Below the pieces are notes generated by a model. The model searched no databases and was not told the DNA's origin. It worked only from the letters and a program-made list of their open reading frames with translations. Made by a program: the position numbers and the translations under genes. A DNA stretch of 64,000 nt from Trogon surrucura (lineage: Eukaryota; Chordata; Aves; Trogoniformes; Trogonidae), in assembly GCA_020746105.1 (NCBI GenBank), contig CM036633.1:7610501-7674500 (forward strand), given 5' to 3'. Shown here one piece after another: positions 48,858 to 61,334 of the stretch. The first letter of the stretch is position 1. Each line of letters opens with the position of its first letter.

Positions 48858-48863
48858 AATAAA
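48858..48863 (+). terminator. ZFP64: Candidate poly(A) signal 1 for ZFP64
   Basis: An AATAAA in ACAATAAATTG lies about 2.1 kb after the stop codon, with a T/G-rich stretch (GCTGTTTTGTGG) about 40 nt downstream. It would end a short 3' UTR. It could also be unused. Confidence 0.4.
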
Positions 48864-51757
48864 TTGAAAGCCTAGATACTTCGAATTATAACGCTGGCAT
48901 TGCTGTTTTGTGGCTCTCCAGTCACATTTCATTGTTGTGCCTGTAGCACAAACCTGATCATTACATTTCAGTTGTGTTGAGACTACTTGTAAAGCACGTG
49001 GAAGATAAAAGGCATCACAGGTAAGTGCTTGATCTTATTATATGTGGTCCCTGATAACCAGGTTGTAACTGATCACTGGAACAGCATAGAACAAACACTT
49101 TGTTATCTTTGGATTACAATGTGTGCATATTAGCAGCTCTTCACTACTAACCCATCTCCAAATGTATGTGCACACGTGTGTGATCTAAACCATCAGGCAG
49201 TGCTTCTGTGCACTGGGCCAATAGTTACTGTAAACAGGAGTGAAAAATGGGCCACTTTCAGTCCTGTAACCGTGGATACACCTTTTTTACCCAGCTTACA
49301 GTGGTTCTGGACCATATGCGGTACTGGTGTTGCAGTGCAGGAGAAGCTTCCCCTGGAGCACGAGCGCCTCGCAGGGCTGAGCTGCCCAGGCTGTGGCGTG
49401 TGCTGATGGGCCACTGAGCTGCAGAAGAGAAGCTTCAGGAAGTTCAGTGCAGTTAAGTTCAAGTCTACTCGACGCTGGGCTACAGTGCTGTTCCACAACC
49501 TGTTGCCAGCATGAAAAGTAAGATGGTAAACTACAACCAAGGTCAAACCTGAGATGGTGCAGGTGGGAGATTTTCAACTCCTTTTGTAGTAATACTGAGC
49601 AACACGAACGGTGATAGAAAATACCACTTGAGATAGTGTCAGCTTTCAAAACCCGTGCTAGGCTTTTGAAAAGGCATAACTAGTCCATTGATGATCCAGG
49701 TTTTAACACTAGTTACTATATATTTTTCCTTTACTGTAAGACGAAAGACTCTGAATTGATCTGCCCTCATGTATTTGGTTTTGTCATGACCAATTCTGCC
49801 TCTATCTGTGCTCACATGCCATCTTCCCAGTATTTCCTGCTGGTTGACTTTATCAAGGCTGGTGATCTCAAGTATAATTATGTTTTAATTTCTACAAGCC
49901 ATATAGGTACAGAGTTTAGGTAGCCCTACTGAGGAGCCTGCATGGAAACTTCTGCCTGGGCCGTGGGACAGCAGCTGGATGGGCTGCTTTGGGCTTAGGG
50001 CTGGTGGCCAGATGTTGCTATAAAGAGTGGTGCTCTTATTTTAAGATGACAGTTCGGAGGTAGTAGAGTAGCTGCTGATAGCCAAGCTTTCAGGTACAGA
50101 AAATTTTACTAAGCCTGAAAACTTGACAGTGCAAATGTACTACAGTTGGGTAACTGAAAAGTAGTGTTAATTTTCAAGTACTCGGTATAAATAAATGAAC
50201 ACCGCACGCAGGGTTTCATGAGCGTGAAGTCTTTTGTGTCATCTATAGGTGGTGCTAGAGATTCAGATAAATTTTTAAGTGTGGTCTCTTCTGCTATGTT
50301 TTCTGTTAATAGTTCCCTGGTTTTAGCTCTTTGCCAGGTAAAAACGTCTAAAAATCCACTTTTATAAGATGTTACAAAAAGCTTAGCTGTAAAAATCTTA
50401 TTTTCATTTAAAGTAAAAAAAGCAACAAATAATAAAGTCCGAAGTTTTCTAGTGTTAAGATCCCATGAAGCAGATAAATGACCAAAACTTAATCTCACGA
50501 TTTATATTAATTTGATAATTTTTTTACTCCCTGTTAATTAATAATAATCTGTACATAGCTGGCAGCCACAGGATGTATTCATACACTACACGAATGATAC
50601 AAAATGAGCGATTTTGACAAAGGTAATGGTTTGAACTACAGTTTATACAGTTTATCAGTGTTTGCACTTGGCCAACAGACCTGCACCCAGGGGATGCACC
50701 AGCACGTCCAAGAATCTCGTGTTCAATCTAATGTCACACTTAACATTACACAGCTCTGTTATCTGCATTTCAGTTTCACAAAAAGGCTGGTTTACTTTCT
50801 AAAATAGGAAACCACTAGATTTGTCATATTGTAAAGACTAACCTTCATTCTGGTCCTATGTGTGCCTCTAAGATAAACAGGAAAGATAACAAAATGGTGT
50901 GAATGAAGAGGCAAAGCTTAGTGCCGCTTCTTCAACATTGTTTAGCTGATTGCATTATGTTTCAGTGAACAATCTAGAGAGTTCTTTCCTCCACCCTAAG
51001 GAGGAAAAAAAAAGAAGAAAGCAGCTGATAACCAAGGGTAACATGGGGGCATTTTTTTATTTCCAATTTTATGTTCCAATATTCTGGCTTTATTTCTGTG
51101 TATGACAGTAATAGTCTCTGTGTTTTGGAGCGGGCAGAAGCAGATTGTTTTAATCTCTGATATTCATTTAATACATTCTTCATGTTATCAACAGAACTAT
51201 CCCTTGAGAGAGCAGGGTAATTCGTAACAAGTGTCTCTTGTAGAGCTTGTTTGCTTCCAAGCACATGGTAGATAAATCGTATGCAGTTCTAGAGTTCTGC
51301 CATAGCCTCAGAGTTCTGTAGCGAGTTGTTTCTTCCCAGGAGAAAATATTTGGATGGATTTTGGTTTTGCCTGGGGATGTTCAAGCCCTTCCTGGTAAGC
51401 ACTGAGCGAGCAAAACTGGCTGCTGCTGGGAGTGCTGCTCGCTTCTGCTCACTTGGTACAAAATGGATGGTGTTTACACTGCCTTGCACTGGACTGACTC
51501 CGAGAGGAAAACACAGAACTAAGTATTTTGTAGTTGGCTTCATTCAACACGTGCACTGCAGCTTTAGCTCTCTGCACAGGCCTGTGCTTTTTGCATCATT
51601 TGTTTGTGGGGTCCCAGTTGCAACTTTATGGTGTGTTACAGTCCCCCCTCTTCTGTGAGTGTGAATCTTGGACTGCCCAAAGAAATGAGGTTAAACAGAG
51701 CCAGAACGTTACCCAGAACACTAAGCAAGCAGTGGTGCATAGCCTGTGTGCATTTCA

Positions 51758-51763
51758 AATAAA
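51758..51763 (+). terminator. ZFP64: Candidate poly(A) signal 2 for ZFP64
   Basis: AATAAA is followed within 15-50 nt by TGTTCTTGTGTCC and a long T-rich tract with TTGTCG, the best-looking signal plus downstream element in the 3' flank. Its use would imply a 3' UTR of about 5 kb. Confidence 0.45.
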
Positions 51764-52060
51764 GCAGCCCCCTGTTCTTGTGTCCTTCCCAACCTTTTTT
51801 GATTCTGTTGTCGTTATTGCGTGACACTGCTTTTTAAAACCAAACCCAAGTATTACATGAACAGAGGCTTATCCTCTGCAAGACCTGCTAGAATGTGCTT
51901 TTCACTCTTGTTTTTGTGAGGTAGAAACATGCAGCAGGAAAAAAAATCCTAAGTCGGAAGAAAAATCCATCTTCATCACCTTTAGTTGTGTTGGGGGGGT
52001 GGCAGTTATCTGTGAGCCCCTGCACAATGTCCCCAGAAAGACACAGTGTTGAGTTTGAAC

Positions 52061-52066
52061 AATAAA
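52061..52066 (+). terminator. ZFP64: Candidate poly(A) signal 3 for ZFP64
   Basis: AATAAA is followed by a GT-rich element (CAGTGTTGCTGG then TTTTATGCGGTTTTG). It is 0.3 kb beyond signal 2 and may act as an alternative or backup end. Confidence 0.35.
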
Positions 52067-54539
52067 CCAGCAGCACTCTGGATTAAGCCCTCTCTCAGTG
52101 TTGCTGGTATCTTTTATGCGGTTTTGATAAACACTTTAACTGTCATTTGCATCGAAATGGCAGATTCCTGCTCAAAACCAGCATCAATTTGTCCCATGCA
52201 CAGAGGGGGTGACTGGATATGCAGATGCACCAGGAAGCAATCCTGGGTGAGTGAATGGGATCAAGTCCTCTTGTGAGATGAGCCCTAAAAGCAGCAGAAC
52301 ATGGCTCAAAACTAGCTCCTTTGGGATTTGGGTGAAAAGCAAACTTCTGTTGAATAGACATGGCTTTTGCAATTAAAAAATTAGAATATTTCCCAGTAAT
52401 TTTGGCAGAGCTGTTTATTACTGTTATGTCTGACTGCAACGGAAAGTACCTTCTGCTGTGGGGTTTGAATTGTTCTTTAAAAACATTAGAAGCATGCCAA
52501 GACATTTTTCTCTAGATTACAAACAACTGGGGAAAGGCTTCTTTTTTAAAGAATTTATTTTATTTGTATTTATGGGGTTTCATTTGTATATTTGTGTTTA
52601 CAGTCAAAATGTAGCCAGTTGCCCTTTTTGCAATGCAATGCTCTGGTGTCTGTAAAAATATTTGCTATGTCCCCACTGGAAAGGCTTCTATCCTATGTTT
52701 TCAGGACTATTGACTAGATACTCTAATGGCCTTTTACATCTCTAGCTGGAAAATCTTTAGCCTTGTTATTTAAATTTTAAGAAGAGAAACCAATATTGTT
52801 GCGAGAAACTGATGTCTCCTGTCACTTATCCTGATGACCTTTCATAAGGTGATAAAGGTTTCTATAGTGACCTGAGGAAATAATGTCTCAGGTATCATTG
52901 TGAATTAGAAGTCTGCCAAAGGAAAAGCTTTCTTTTCTCAGGTATCTAGTTCTGCCTTTGTCTTTATTGCAGTTGCTAGACATGGAGAAGGACTCATAAA
53001 ACATACAGTATTTGGTTACAGGGCTGTCTTTCTTCTTTTAGAGACTTCACAATGTTGCAGGGAAGTAAAGCCTGTGGCAAGTGGTTTTTTTTTAATGCTA
53101 TATAGCACTGAATTAGCAAATAACACATATGTTCAGAATCTGCTGCTGCAATGCCTCTGAATTCTGTAATGTGGGATATTCTATAATCTGGCTTCAGGAG
53201 CTGGGTTTGCTTCTATAAAAACAAAGAATTATGTATTACTACGGATTCAACTTTGACAGACGTGTTACATCTAAGTTCCTAGTTTCAGGCCTAATGTTAA
53301 CTTGCCTTTAATGTCTGAAGGTGACAGCTGTCTCGGTTAGTGACAGAGTGGGTGAATTTTGAGGGTGAAAGTTAAACATTATCTGGGAAATAATTATCGT
53401 TTGTTTGGTTGCTTGTTGTGTTTTGGTTTGGTTACTTTTTAAGGATACAAGGATGCATTATACCTTCTTGTGGTCTGGGATTAAACAACATGTTATGCCA
53501 TGAACATCTTTCAATTTATCAAGCCCGATGTGACAAGACATCTAAAACAAAGCTTAGGGAAACCTCAAGCATTTTCAGCTTGAGTTTCCCATTGATATCT
53601 TTCAAAGGGAGGGAGAGCTGTTGAAATCTTTGTGCTGGCTGTACAGGCAGCATTTAGAAACAAAGTCTGGCCTTACGCAGCAGACTTACGCTGCATATCC
53701 CTGTTGGCCAGAGCTGTTCAGACAGTTCTCCATCATTTTTCTTTTGGTCATAGCTTACCCCAAGTGGGAACCCCTGGGCCAGGTGAGGCAGAGCAAGGCC
53801 AGCAGTGCAGGTCTGCTGTATTCTTGGGGGGTCTCCCAGCCCTGGGCCATCACCCCATTCTGCCAGGGGGTTGTATTTGCACCACTCAAAGTACAGTCCC
53901 TGAAAGAAACTCCATCCCCACCTTTTCTTAACACGGATTACAACGTACTTCTGAACTGTGTCTCCACTTACTGTTGCTGGTCCTATTTAATTATTATGGT
54001 GGTAATGTGTATTTTCACTGGAGTAGTGCTGCGGAATTTCCCACCTGGAGAAGGTGACGTGCACCTCAGAAGTATATTGTGAGGATGAGAATAACTTGGA
54101 TACCTCTGTGATGAGCGAGATGCAAATACCTAGATAGATACTGGAGATAGTCAGATCTCATGATGGCCTAAAGGAAAATTTGAAAGAACAGGAATGCATA
54201 AAGCTAAACTGCATAATGCATAGCAGTCATAATTAATAGATTAAAGTTCTTTGTGAACCATGCTTTTTTATTCTAATCAAGGAAAGGGACTATAAATGGT
54301 GACAGAGGCTTGGTAAAACAGCAATGTAAGATGCCATGTTAAACTGGTAAAACTAGAGAGGTGATAAAAATGTACCTTGGTTTTAAATTTTTATGAGACT
54401 GATGTAAGGCTTGTTATCTTAAATAGTAGCACTTTTCCTCATCTCTGGGTATATTGAGTCATTCTGTTTCTCTAAGGACATACAGTTGCTGAGGGATTAT
54501 GAAAAAGTTGCCAATCCTTGCTTCTTAGTCCCTCCTAAA

Positions 54540-54880
54540 AAGTTTAGAATTTATAATGTTAATCAATTTGCCTAAATAATGTTAAAATTTGCTTTTGTTG
54601 TAAAATCATGTAGATCAGCCATTGATATAACTTTAATTGGCTTGGGATGTTCATGACTTTTTTTTCTTTTCTAAAAAAAAAAGCCTGCCAGCAAAATTGC
54701 TTTTTGGTGATGACTCTGCTTGAAAAGTGCTCTGCAGGGGCCCATTCCCAATTGATTATCTTTCACAGCTAATAGCTTCAAAGGCTATTTGGTGGACAGT
54801 CCAGTTTTACATTTAAATGTAAATCTTGATAGCCTTGACAGACTGATGATCAGAAAAAAAGGAGGTAAAACCAGTAAAAT
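54540..54880. promoter_or_regulatory. Candidate conserved non-coding element downstream of ZFP64
   Basis: A unique block with a homeodomain-type ACTTTAATTGGC, CCAATTGATTATC, the palindromic ACATTTAAATGT, and the shared 18-bp word at 54,768-54,785. No coding frame or repeat. One of the most enhancer-like textures in the window; conservation untested. Confidence 0.35.
54768..54785 (+). repeat. 18-bp word shared with 27,013-27,030
   Basis: GCTAATAGCTTCAAAGGC is identical and in the same orientation as the upstream copy 27.7 kb away. It has the same TCF/LEF-like and homeodomain-like composition. Confidence 0.85.
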
Positions 54881-57800
54881 AAATGTACAGCTGGTATAAC
54901 TTTCACCAGCTCCTGCAGGGGCAATTGTAGTAAAATTAAAATGGTTACAGTTTGACAAAGCTCTTTAGAGTGGATGGTGAGTGAAAACTTTCCTTAAAAG
55001 ATCTAGCATTAATAAGTTGCTAAATAGCATGTCAGTCTTAAAAGTTCAGTACAGTGTCAATGGCTCCCATTTGTGCTTCCTTTGGCGTAAAGTTCAGAGC
55101 ACTGAAGGCATGGAGGTAAAGCGAGTGTTTTGATGAAGAAGCAGAGAAATTCTCTGGAAAAGCAAGTTCACGTTTGCAGCAAAATCCTCACTGCAGGCCA
55201 GGTGACATCAGTGTGAGAAGACACGTTGTTTGGCCACCTAAGGCATGGGAGGGGTGCCACAGCTCCCACCGGAACCAGCGTGGTTCTACCTTCTGAGCAC
55301 AAGAACAAGACCTGCGCTGGCCCTGGGTCTCTTTGCTTGGATGGGTGAAGGTGGAGTTTGGATTCTGACAAAATCACCAAAGTGGCCTGAAGATAAAGCT
55401 AATGAAGATGGCAGAAGCCTGGCTCTCTGGCCACATGCCAGCTGCCCCATTGCTTTTATGAGCCAGCTGGGATTTTGGCGTGGTGAGGCAGATATAGGCT
55501 TCAATCTACCGTTCATCTTGGAAACAGATGAGGCAACAAAAGAACATTGAGGGTTGCATAGTTGAGGGCACCTTCAGCAGCGCTGTGCTTGTCATCTTTG
55601 CTGTAGAATGACTGAATTGCAGCAGCCTGGAGGACCCTGCAGAGGTAGCCCACATGCTTTGCCATTGCTGCTTTGCCCCTTTCACCCTTTCCCTGAGCCT
55701 CATCCTTTCCTTTCACATTCCTGTCAGATCTCAGTTAGGATCTTCATTGGCTTCATTGCCTGAGCTGCTCAGGACTCTTCAGGTCACTGGCCACGATATA
55801 CTCAAGTGCCAACCGCACCATGTTGAGAGAGAGAAGAGCACTCACTGAGAACAGAGCAAGCGGTTAATGTCAGCCTTTTGGCAGGAATCTTGGGGAAAGG
55901 CTCCTCACAACAGAAAACTACTGAAATAAAAGGTTGTCCAAAAGTAACCCAAGTTTCTTACTTCATTGCTATCTTGTTTAATTTCTGATGTGCCCCATGA
56001 CTCCTTGTATAGCAATAGTTACGTGTGGTTTTGAGCTGTTTGGTTGTGTGAGTCAGCGATGAGTCCTTGTCCACCGGAACTGCTCGCAAGGTTACAGATG
56101 CAATCAGTGCTCTGGCCCCGTGAGCCAACCTTGCCATCTGCTTACAGAAAGTGCTCTGAGGCTGTGGTCAATGAGTAGCACTACATCTCTGTCTCATGCT
56201 AAAATATGTTGTAGAGAAACTGTAATCTCAAACTGTAATCTCAGACTGAGCCGCTGACAACTGCGAAACATCTCTGCAAGTGCTGCTGGTCCCTGTACTG
56301 TGCTTCCACAGCCCATGGGAGAAAAGGTGGGCAAGGGATTCCTCGTCTCCAAAAACATCTTGACAACTAGAAGTAGGTGCCTTTTCCTCGTTTTTAATCT
56401 TTGTTGCCATGGAAACTGAGCCACAGACACTCACTGCTCATTTTCTCCTGCATAGTCCTTGAGTTCAAACACTGCAGAATACCAGTTAGCCACTGACCAG
56501 CACTTTCCAGACTTGGAAAGGATGGCAAAATAAGGGATAAAAAGGGAAAATTCTCAGCGTAGAAACCATTGAGAAACAGGAGACTGAGGAAGAAAAGTTT
56601 GTTTATCTCAAAGTTAAATAGGAAAATAAGGAATTACGGATATTTGACAATTAATAAATAGAAAAGGTGTTTATCCTGAGCAAGGGCTGCTGCAAGGGTC
56701 TGGCACACTCTGCAAAAACCATCCCTTGTCCTCTATTTGCTTTTTTTGTAGCAATTTCTGAAATCATCTACATAAGGTGGACTTGAGATGATTTTTAGTA
56801 CTGCAGCTGAGATACCACCTGGCACAGGTCATATATGCGTAGCAATGAAACCAGCAACCTGGTAGGAACTGAACCTTACAGGTGTCTCCAACGTAGTCAT
56901 GGAGCAGGTTGGCCGTGCTTAGTGCCCGCGTGAAGGAGTCGGCGGTACCTGTGAGCCTCTGGGCATTGAGCAATAGCTGAAATGGTGGAGATAGGGAAGG
57001 TGGAAGGGGCAGGCTTTGCACTTCTCTCAAGAGTGAGTCCTTCGCAGGAAAAGAATGCTTTAGTTTAAATTATGTTTTAATTCCACTCCCATGGCACAAT
57101 ATTCTGATGTAATAAAGGTCATCTAAGCCTATGTTTTTCTCCTCTTTTATTTTTCCTTTTTTTTAAGAAAAAAAAAAGCAAAAACCAAATATTTGCAGCT
57201 CTATAAATCCTCTGCTGTAAATCCCAAACTCCTTTAGGAGTGATGACTACAACATTGCCCCTAGTAAAACGGCATCAAACTGAGGCAAAAGCCCACCTTC
57301 CCTTTTATTTGTCCTTCAGTCCTACAGGGCAGGACCATGAATTAGCAATTACGCCCCTCAGAGAAATTATATCCAACTTCCAGTATAAAATTAAGAAAAG
57401 TGCGTAAAGGAATGTTTAACAAAACCTGACACGTACCCCCGCCTCCACTCCCTGCTGAATCCACTCCCCTCCCTGTACTCAGGATGTACAAAGCCAAGGA
57501 GCCAACAGATCCAGAAACACCAGCCGGTCACCTACAGCGTTGAAAAGGCCCAAAATGAAAAGGCTTATGCCACGAGGGAACTTGAGCCGCGGGACTTTTT
57601 TTGACACTGTAGTGGTGTGTGTCCCTGCTGTCACGGGAGCAGCCCGTGGGCAGATGGGCAGGACCTGGCAGCGGTGAGGAGGGGGATTCCTGGCACAGGG
57701 GCTGGGTGCGGTTTTCTGAGGGAAACCCCTCGGTGTGGAGATGGTGACTTGGGGACAAAAACCCAGCTGGCTCTTCACAGTTACTGAACACCAGCTAGTG

Positions 57801-58599
57801 CAGAGCAGTTGCAGCAAAGTATTTGAATTTGAATTAATCCTCTTTTCCTCCCCATGTGGGTAAGTCTTTAATTAGTCCAGCTACCAATCCCGTTTATATG
57901 AAGAGGTATAATCTATAAAATCCATGTGCAAAAATACAGAGTTCTGTCTATATTAAGCTCCGAATGTATTATTCATGTGGCCACTGAACTTCGTAGGAAT
58001 CTTTCAATTGACTTCACCAGGCTTTATGTTAGATCCTTAGTTAAAATATACTTGGCCATATGACTGCAGTAATACAAAAGAAAACAGAAAAAGAAGTTTG
58101 CTTTACTTGCTCTTTTACCTTTTTGACATGCTGGCTTCCTTCTCTGGGTTAGGTTTTCAAATATTTATTTCTCAAGCCTTTGACACATACATGCATAATT
58201 GGTCTATTTGCATGTGAAAATTTCTTTTATTTGCCATGCATCTGCAGATTCCTTTGTATGAATTCAATTTTTGCATGTGTTAAGTAGAAATACTGTGTAT
58301 TTGGAGGAAAACTAGACCACACACACAATTATTCTATTTACTATGATAACTAACAGCAAGAATTAAAAAACAAACACACTCACTATTAAAGCATTATTAT
58401 TTCAAATAGAAAATGAAGTTCAACACACGGTTCTCCATTCTGTGCCATCTGTTAGAAAGATGTTGATTTCTTTAGATCACAAAAACTGGTATTATTTTAG
58501 TTTATAGTTAGACACAGAGACTTAATTTAAGAATATTCCTGTCTGTCTGCATTGTTATTAGGGGAAAACAATTACAAAACATAATTTCTTTGGAGGGCG

Positions 58600-59000
58600 T
58601 GTCTCAAAAGTTCAGCTCCTGTTCCTGTTCATTTTAAAGATGCTCTGTTTAAACATTGCATGTAATTTTCTGTATTCAATGCTTGGTAAAAGTTTGGGCA
58701 TTCACTAATTTTATGTGACCCCTGTCCTGCTTTTTGGAGCTAGGTTGTCTGAAGGAAGAAGGTATCGCTGTGGTAATTGAGAGCAGTTTGGCAGTGAGGG
58801 CCTAGTTAGCATGGCTGATGAGTTATGCCATCAATACCAAACTGATTTCCAAGATAAATGCAACCCCGAGGCATTGCAAAGCACAAGTTATGCCCAGCTG
58901 TCTGTGTATGTGATCATCTTATACTGATAATACAGCTTTGAGTTGCTTTTATCACTGCCTAGTGATGCATTTCTTGTGGTTTTTTGGAAAGAAAAGGATT
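58600..59000. promoter_or_regulatory. Candidate conserved non-coding element
   Basis: A unique block with words typical of enhancers (GTGGTAATTGAG, GCCCAGCTGTCTG, TGATGAGTTATGCC) and no repeats or open frames. Inference only. Confidence 0.25.
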
Positions 59001-60767
59001 GAATTAAGAAGACAGTGCAGTGTTATCAGCTAAATTCTTTAGGTCAGCTCCTAGTAATTGAACAAGTTGCTCTCTTGACATTGAATGAGTCTAAGAAAAA
59101 TTGAAGTATAAATGATTTGTTAGAAAAGCAAATAATTTTGGTTACAGTTACAGAAACAGAATGTGAGGACCCTCAGTGACCACATCATCTTCTATGTACA
59201 AACAGTTGATAATCTTATCAATGCAAAGTTGCCTCCGTGCTGCATTTAAAAGCAAGTTGCCTTTATTCTAGCGTCCACTCCATTGAAATCTGCTGTAAAT
59301 ACCTACTTTATAACACCGACCTAATATATAAATTGCCTAGTTCAAAAGAAAAGCTTTTTTGGAAGAAGGGGGGGAATGGAGTAAACGCAGTGTGTTGTAA
59401 AAGCTAAGTGGTTTTATTGGCACTTTAAAATACCCTTTTATGCTGAACTCTATCAGCTCTGATTATATATAACAACAGTAGTTATGTATTAAAAATGTGT
59501 GTCAATAGTTCTAGTAACACTGTGATTTGTCATTTGTGTGCCAGAGGTCTCAACAGGCTTGATTGACAAAATCTAGCCATGGCTTAAAGGGATCAGACTC
59601 TGGGGTATGCTGTTTGTTCAGTAAATTGATGAGTAACCATCTCAGTTATTTAAATAAGAAACTTCATATATCAACCACAAACCCACTATTGCAGCCTGCA
59701 TTTGCACACCTCTTAGGGATGCCCATTCCTGATGCCAGTGGAGAAGGCTAGACTGCCAGACCAAGTCACAGCCTGCCTGGTGCAGGAGGTTCTTCTAGGA
59801 CTTTGTCAATCAAATAATGAACAAAACGTCTAGAAAAGATTAAGGAACAAGTTTACTCACATTTACATAGGAAGGTTTATATTCTTCTGTACTCGGTGAA
59901 TTAGTACATGCCCTCATAACTGTGTGGCTAGATGTCAGTGATGATAGAGTGTATCAACTCTTTCTCCCAAAACATCTCTACGATGGGAGGAAAAGGTGTG
60001 TCTCGCTGAGAGGTATTAAACCTTATATTTTCCGTACATGAGCTACTCAAAAGTAGCATAATTTTTTTTGTGTGTGAGACTGCAGCCAGGTCATAGCCAC
60101 TCAGACATCCTGTCTCGCCTAAACTTCTTAAATAAGCAGCATATAAAGCACAGAATACCACGATTGCTTGCAAAGATCAGTTAAGCTTTTAAAAGGATAC
60201 TTTTAAGACAGTACTGTATATAAAACAGTGAATAAAATTTTATTGCACTTCACACAAGTGAAGCTGCCCTCAGACAGCAGGTGTTGAGCCTGTTCTGTTC
60301 AGTGAAGGGAACCTCTTTCTTTAACCACCTTGTTCTGCCTTCGTGTGAATTTACCAGCTGTGAAATGAAACATCCCCCAGGACAGCTCAGTCTTTGAATT
60401 CTCTTAGCTGCATCGTACATAAATTATGGTACTCTGAGACTGGAGGAAGTAATTTAATGCTGGAATTCTCCAAAGGGGTTGACTACTTGTTTTGCTGAGG
60501 TGTAGCTGTGTTATATATTATATTTAAACAGTGACTTTTGAAGACTCTTCTCTTCTTTGCAGCCATAATTATTTTGGTAAGAATAGGATCAGTGACTTTA
60601 TACTGATAATTGTAGAGTATTTAGTGCTTCATTTTCTTTTCATACCACCTTCAGCTGAAAGCCAGGCTGAGTCATGCCCTCAGGACCAGCCAGCTGCTTC
60701 TCACTCTTAGTGAGCCTGCTTTGAGCAATGGGCCACAGCTGGAGAAGGTGCACCTTCCTTCTCTCTA

Positions 60768-60781
60768 TGTATATATATATA
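60768..60781. repeat. (TA)n microsatellite
   Basis: Short TA run following CTCTCTATG. Confidence 0.8.
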
Positions 60782-61290
60782 CCCAGCTCCCGCCACCCTT
60801 GAAATAATGTCTTTAGATGCACCCTCCAGTCCAGCTGCTCCTTACTGCACACAGCAGTCAACGAGCAAATGCACATGTAAGATGCTGATGCTCTGTACCC
60901 TACATCTTTTGTTATTTCCCAAGGCAGAGGTAGAGTGCTGGTAGCCAGTTTATGGAGTATTTGGCTGCCCTACTGCTCTAATTCTTCTTCTTAAAGAAAC
61001 TAGCATTGTTACTGGTAATTAAAGCTGTTGTGCTGTGCTGCAAGACAAGATGGTGTGAGCAAGTTTTCTGCTGTGCAAGCAGCCTCCAAGAGAGAGCAGA
61101 AGACAGATAGGAGCCACGATGTTTGGAGCCACCTGGGTGAGTTTCTTGGTGTGCTGCTCAAGCTTTGAGTCGGAGCGGCCCTGGGAGGGAATGTCCTGCC
61201 AAATATTAGTTGTGGCTGATACTGGCGAGTCCTTGTGCAGATGGGAAGTTTGCAGAATTATCGCTTTAGGGTGACATAAGTGGCCTTGCT

Positions 61291-61334
61291 CTATTTGTAA
61301 AGCACCTACTACTCTTTTAATGGCTTACAAATAG
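61291..61334. repeat. Inverted repeat, 10-bp arms
   Basis: CTATTTGTAA (61,291-61,300) is perfectly complementary to TTACAAATAG (61,325-61,334). The stem can be extended by GC after a single-base bulge. The loop is about 24 nt. Confidence 0.85.

Larger units (their letters stand above)
46728..52100 (+). other. ZFP64: Probable ZFP64 3' UTR and immediate 3' flank
   Basis: No exon-like reading frame with recognisable protein is present. The stretch is unique, moderately AT-rich and free of recognisable young repeats. Three AATAAA signals with plausible downstream elements lie in it. Short ORFs on both strands (for example antisense 47808-48248) show no family features. How much is transcribed as 3' UTR cannot be told from sequence. 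Confidence 0.5.
52101..58600. other. Gene-free DNA right of ZFP64
   Basis: No recognised gene. It includes the candidate element at 54.5-54.9 kb. A 13-bp tandem duplication (AACTGTAATCTCA, twice) lies at 56,218-56,243. ORFs such as 53,621-54,082 have no family features. Confidence 0.6.

Noticed and set aside
53621-54082. 153-codon ORF with hydrophobic stretches
   Set aside because: No family match; hydrophobic runs reflect T-rich DNA; an overlapping ORF in another frame is equally open.
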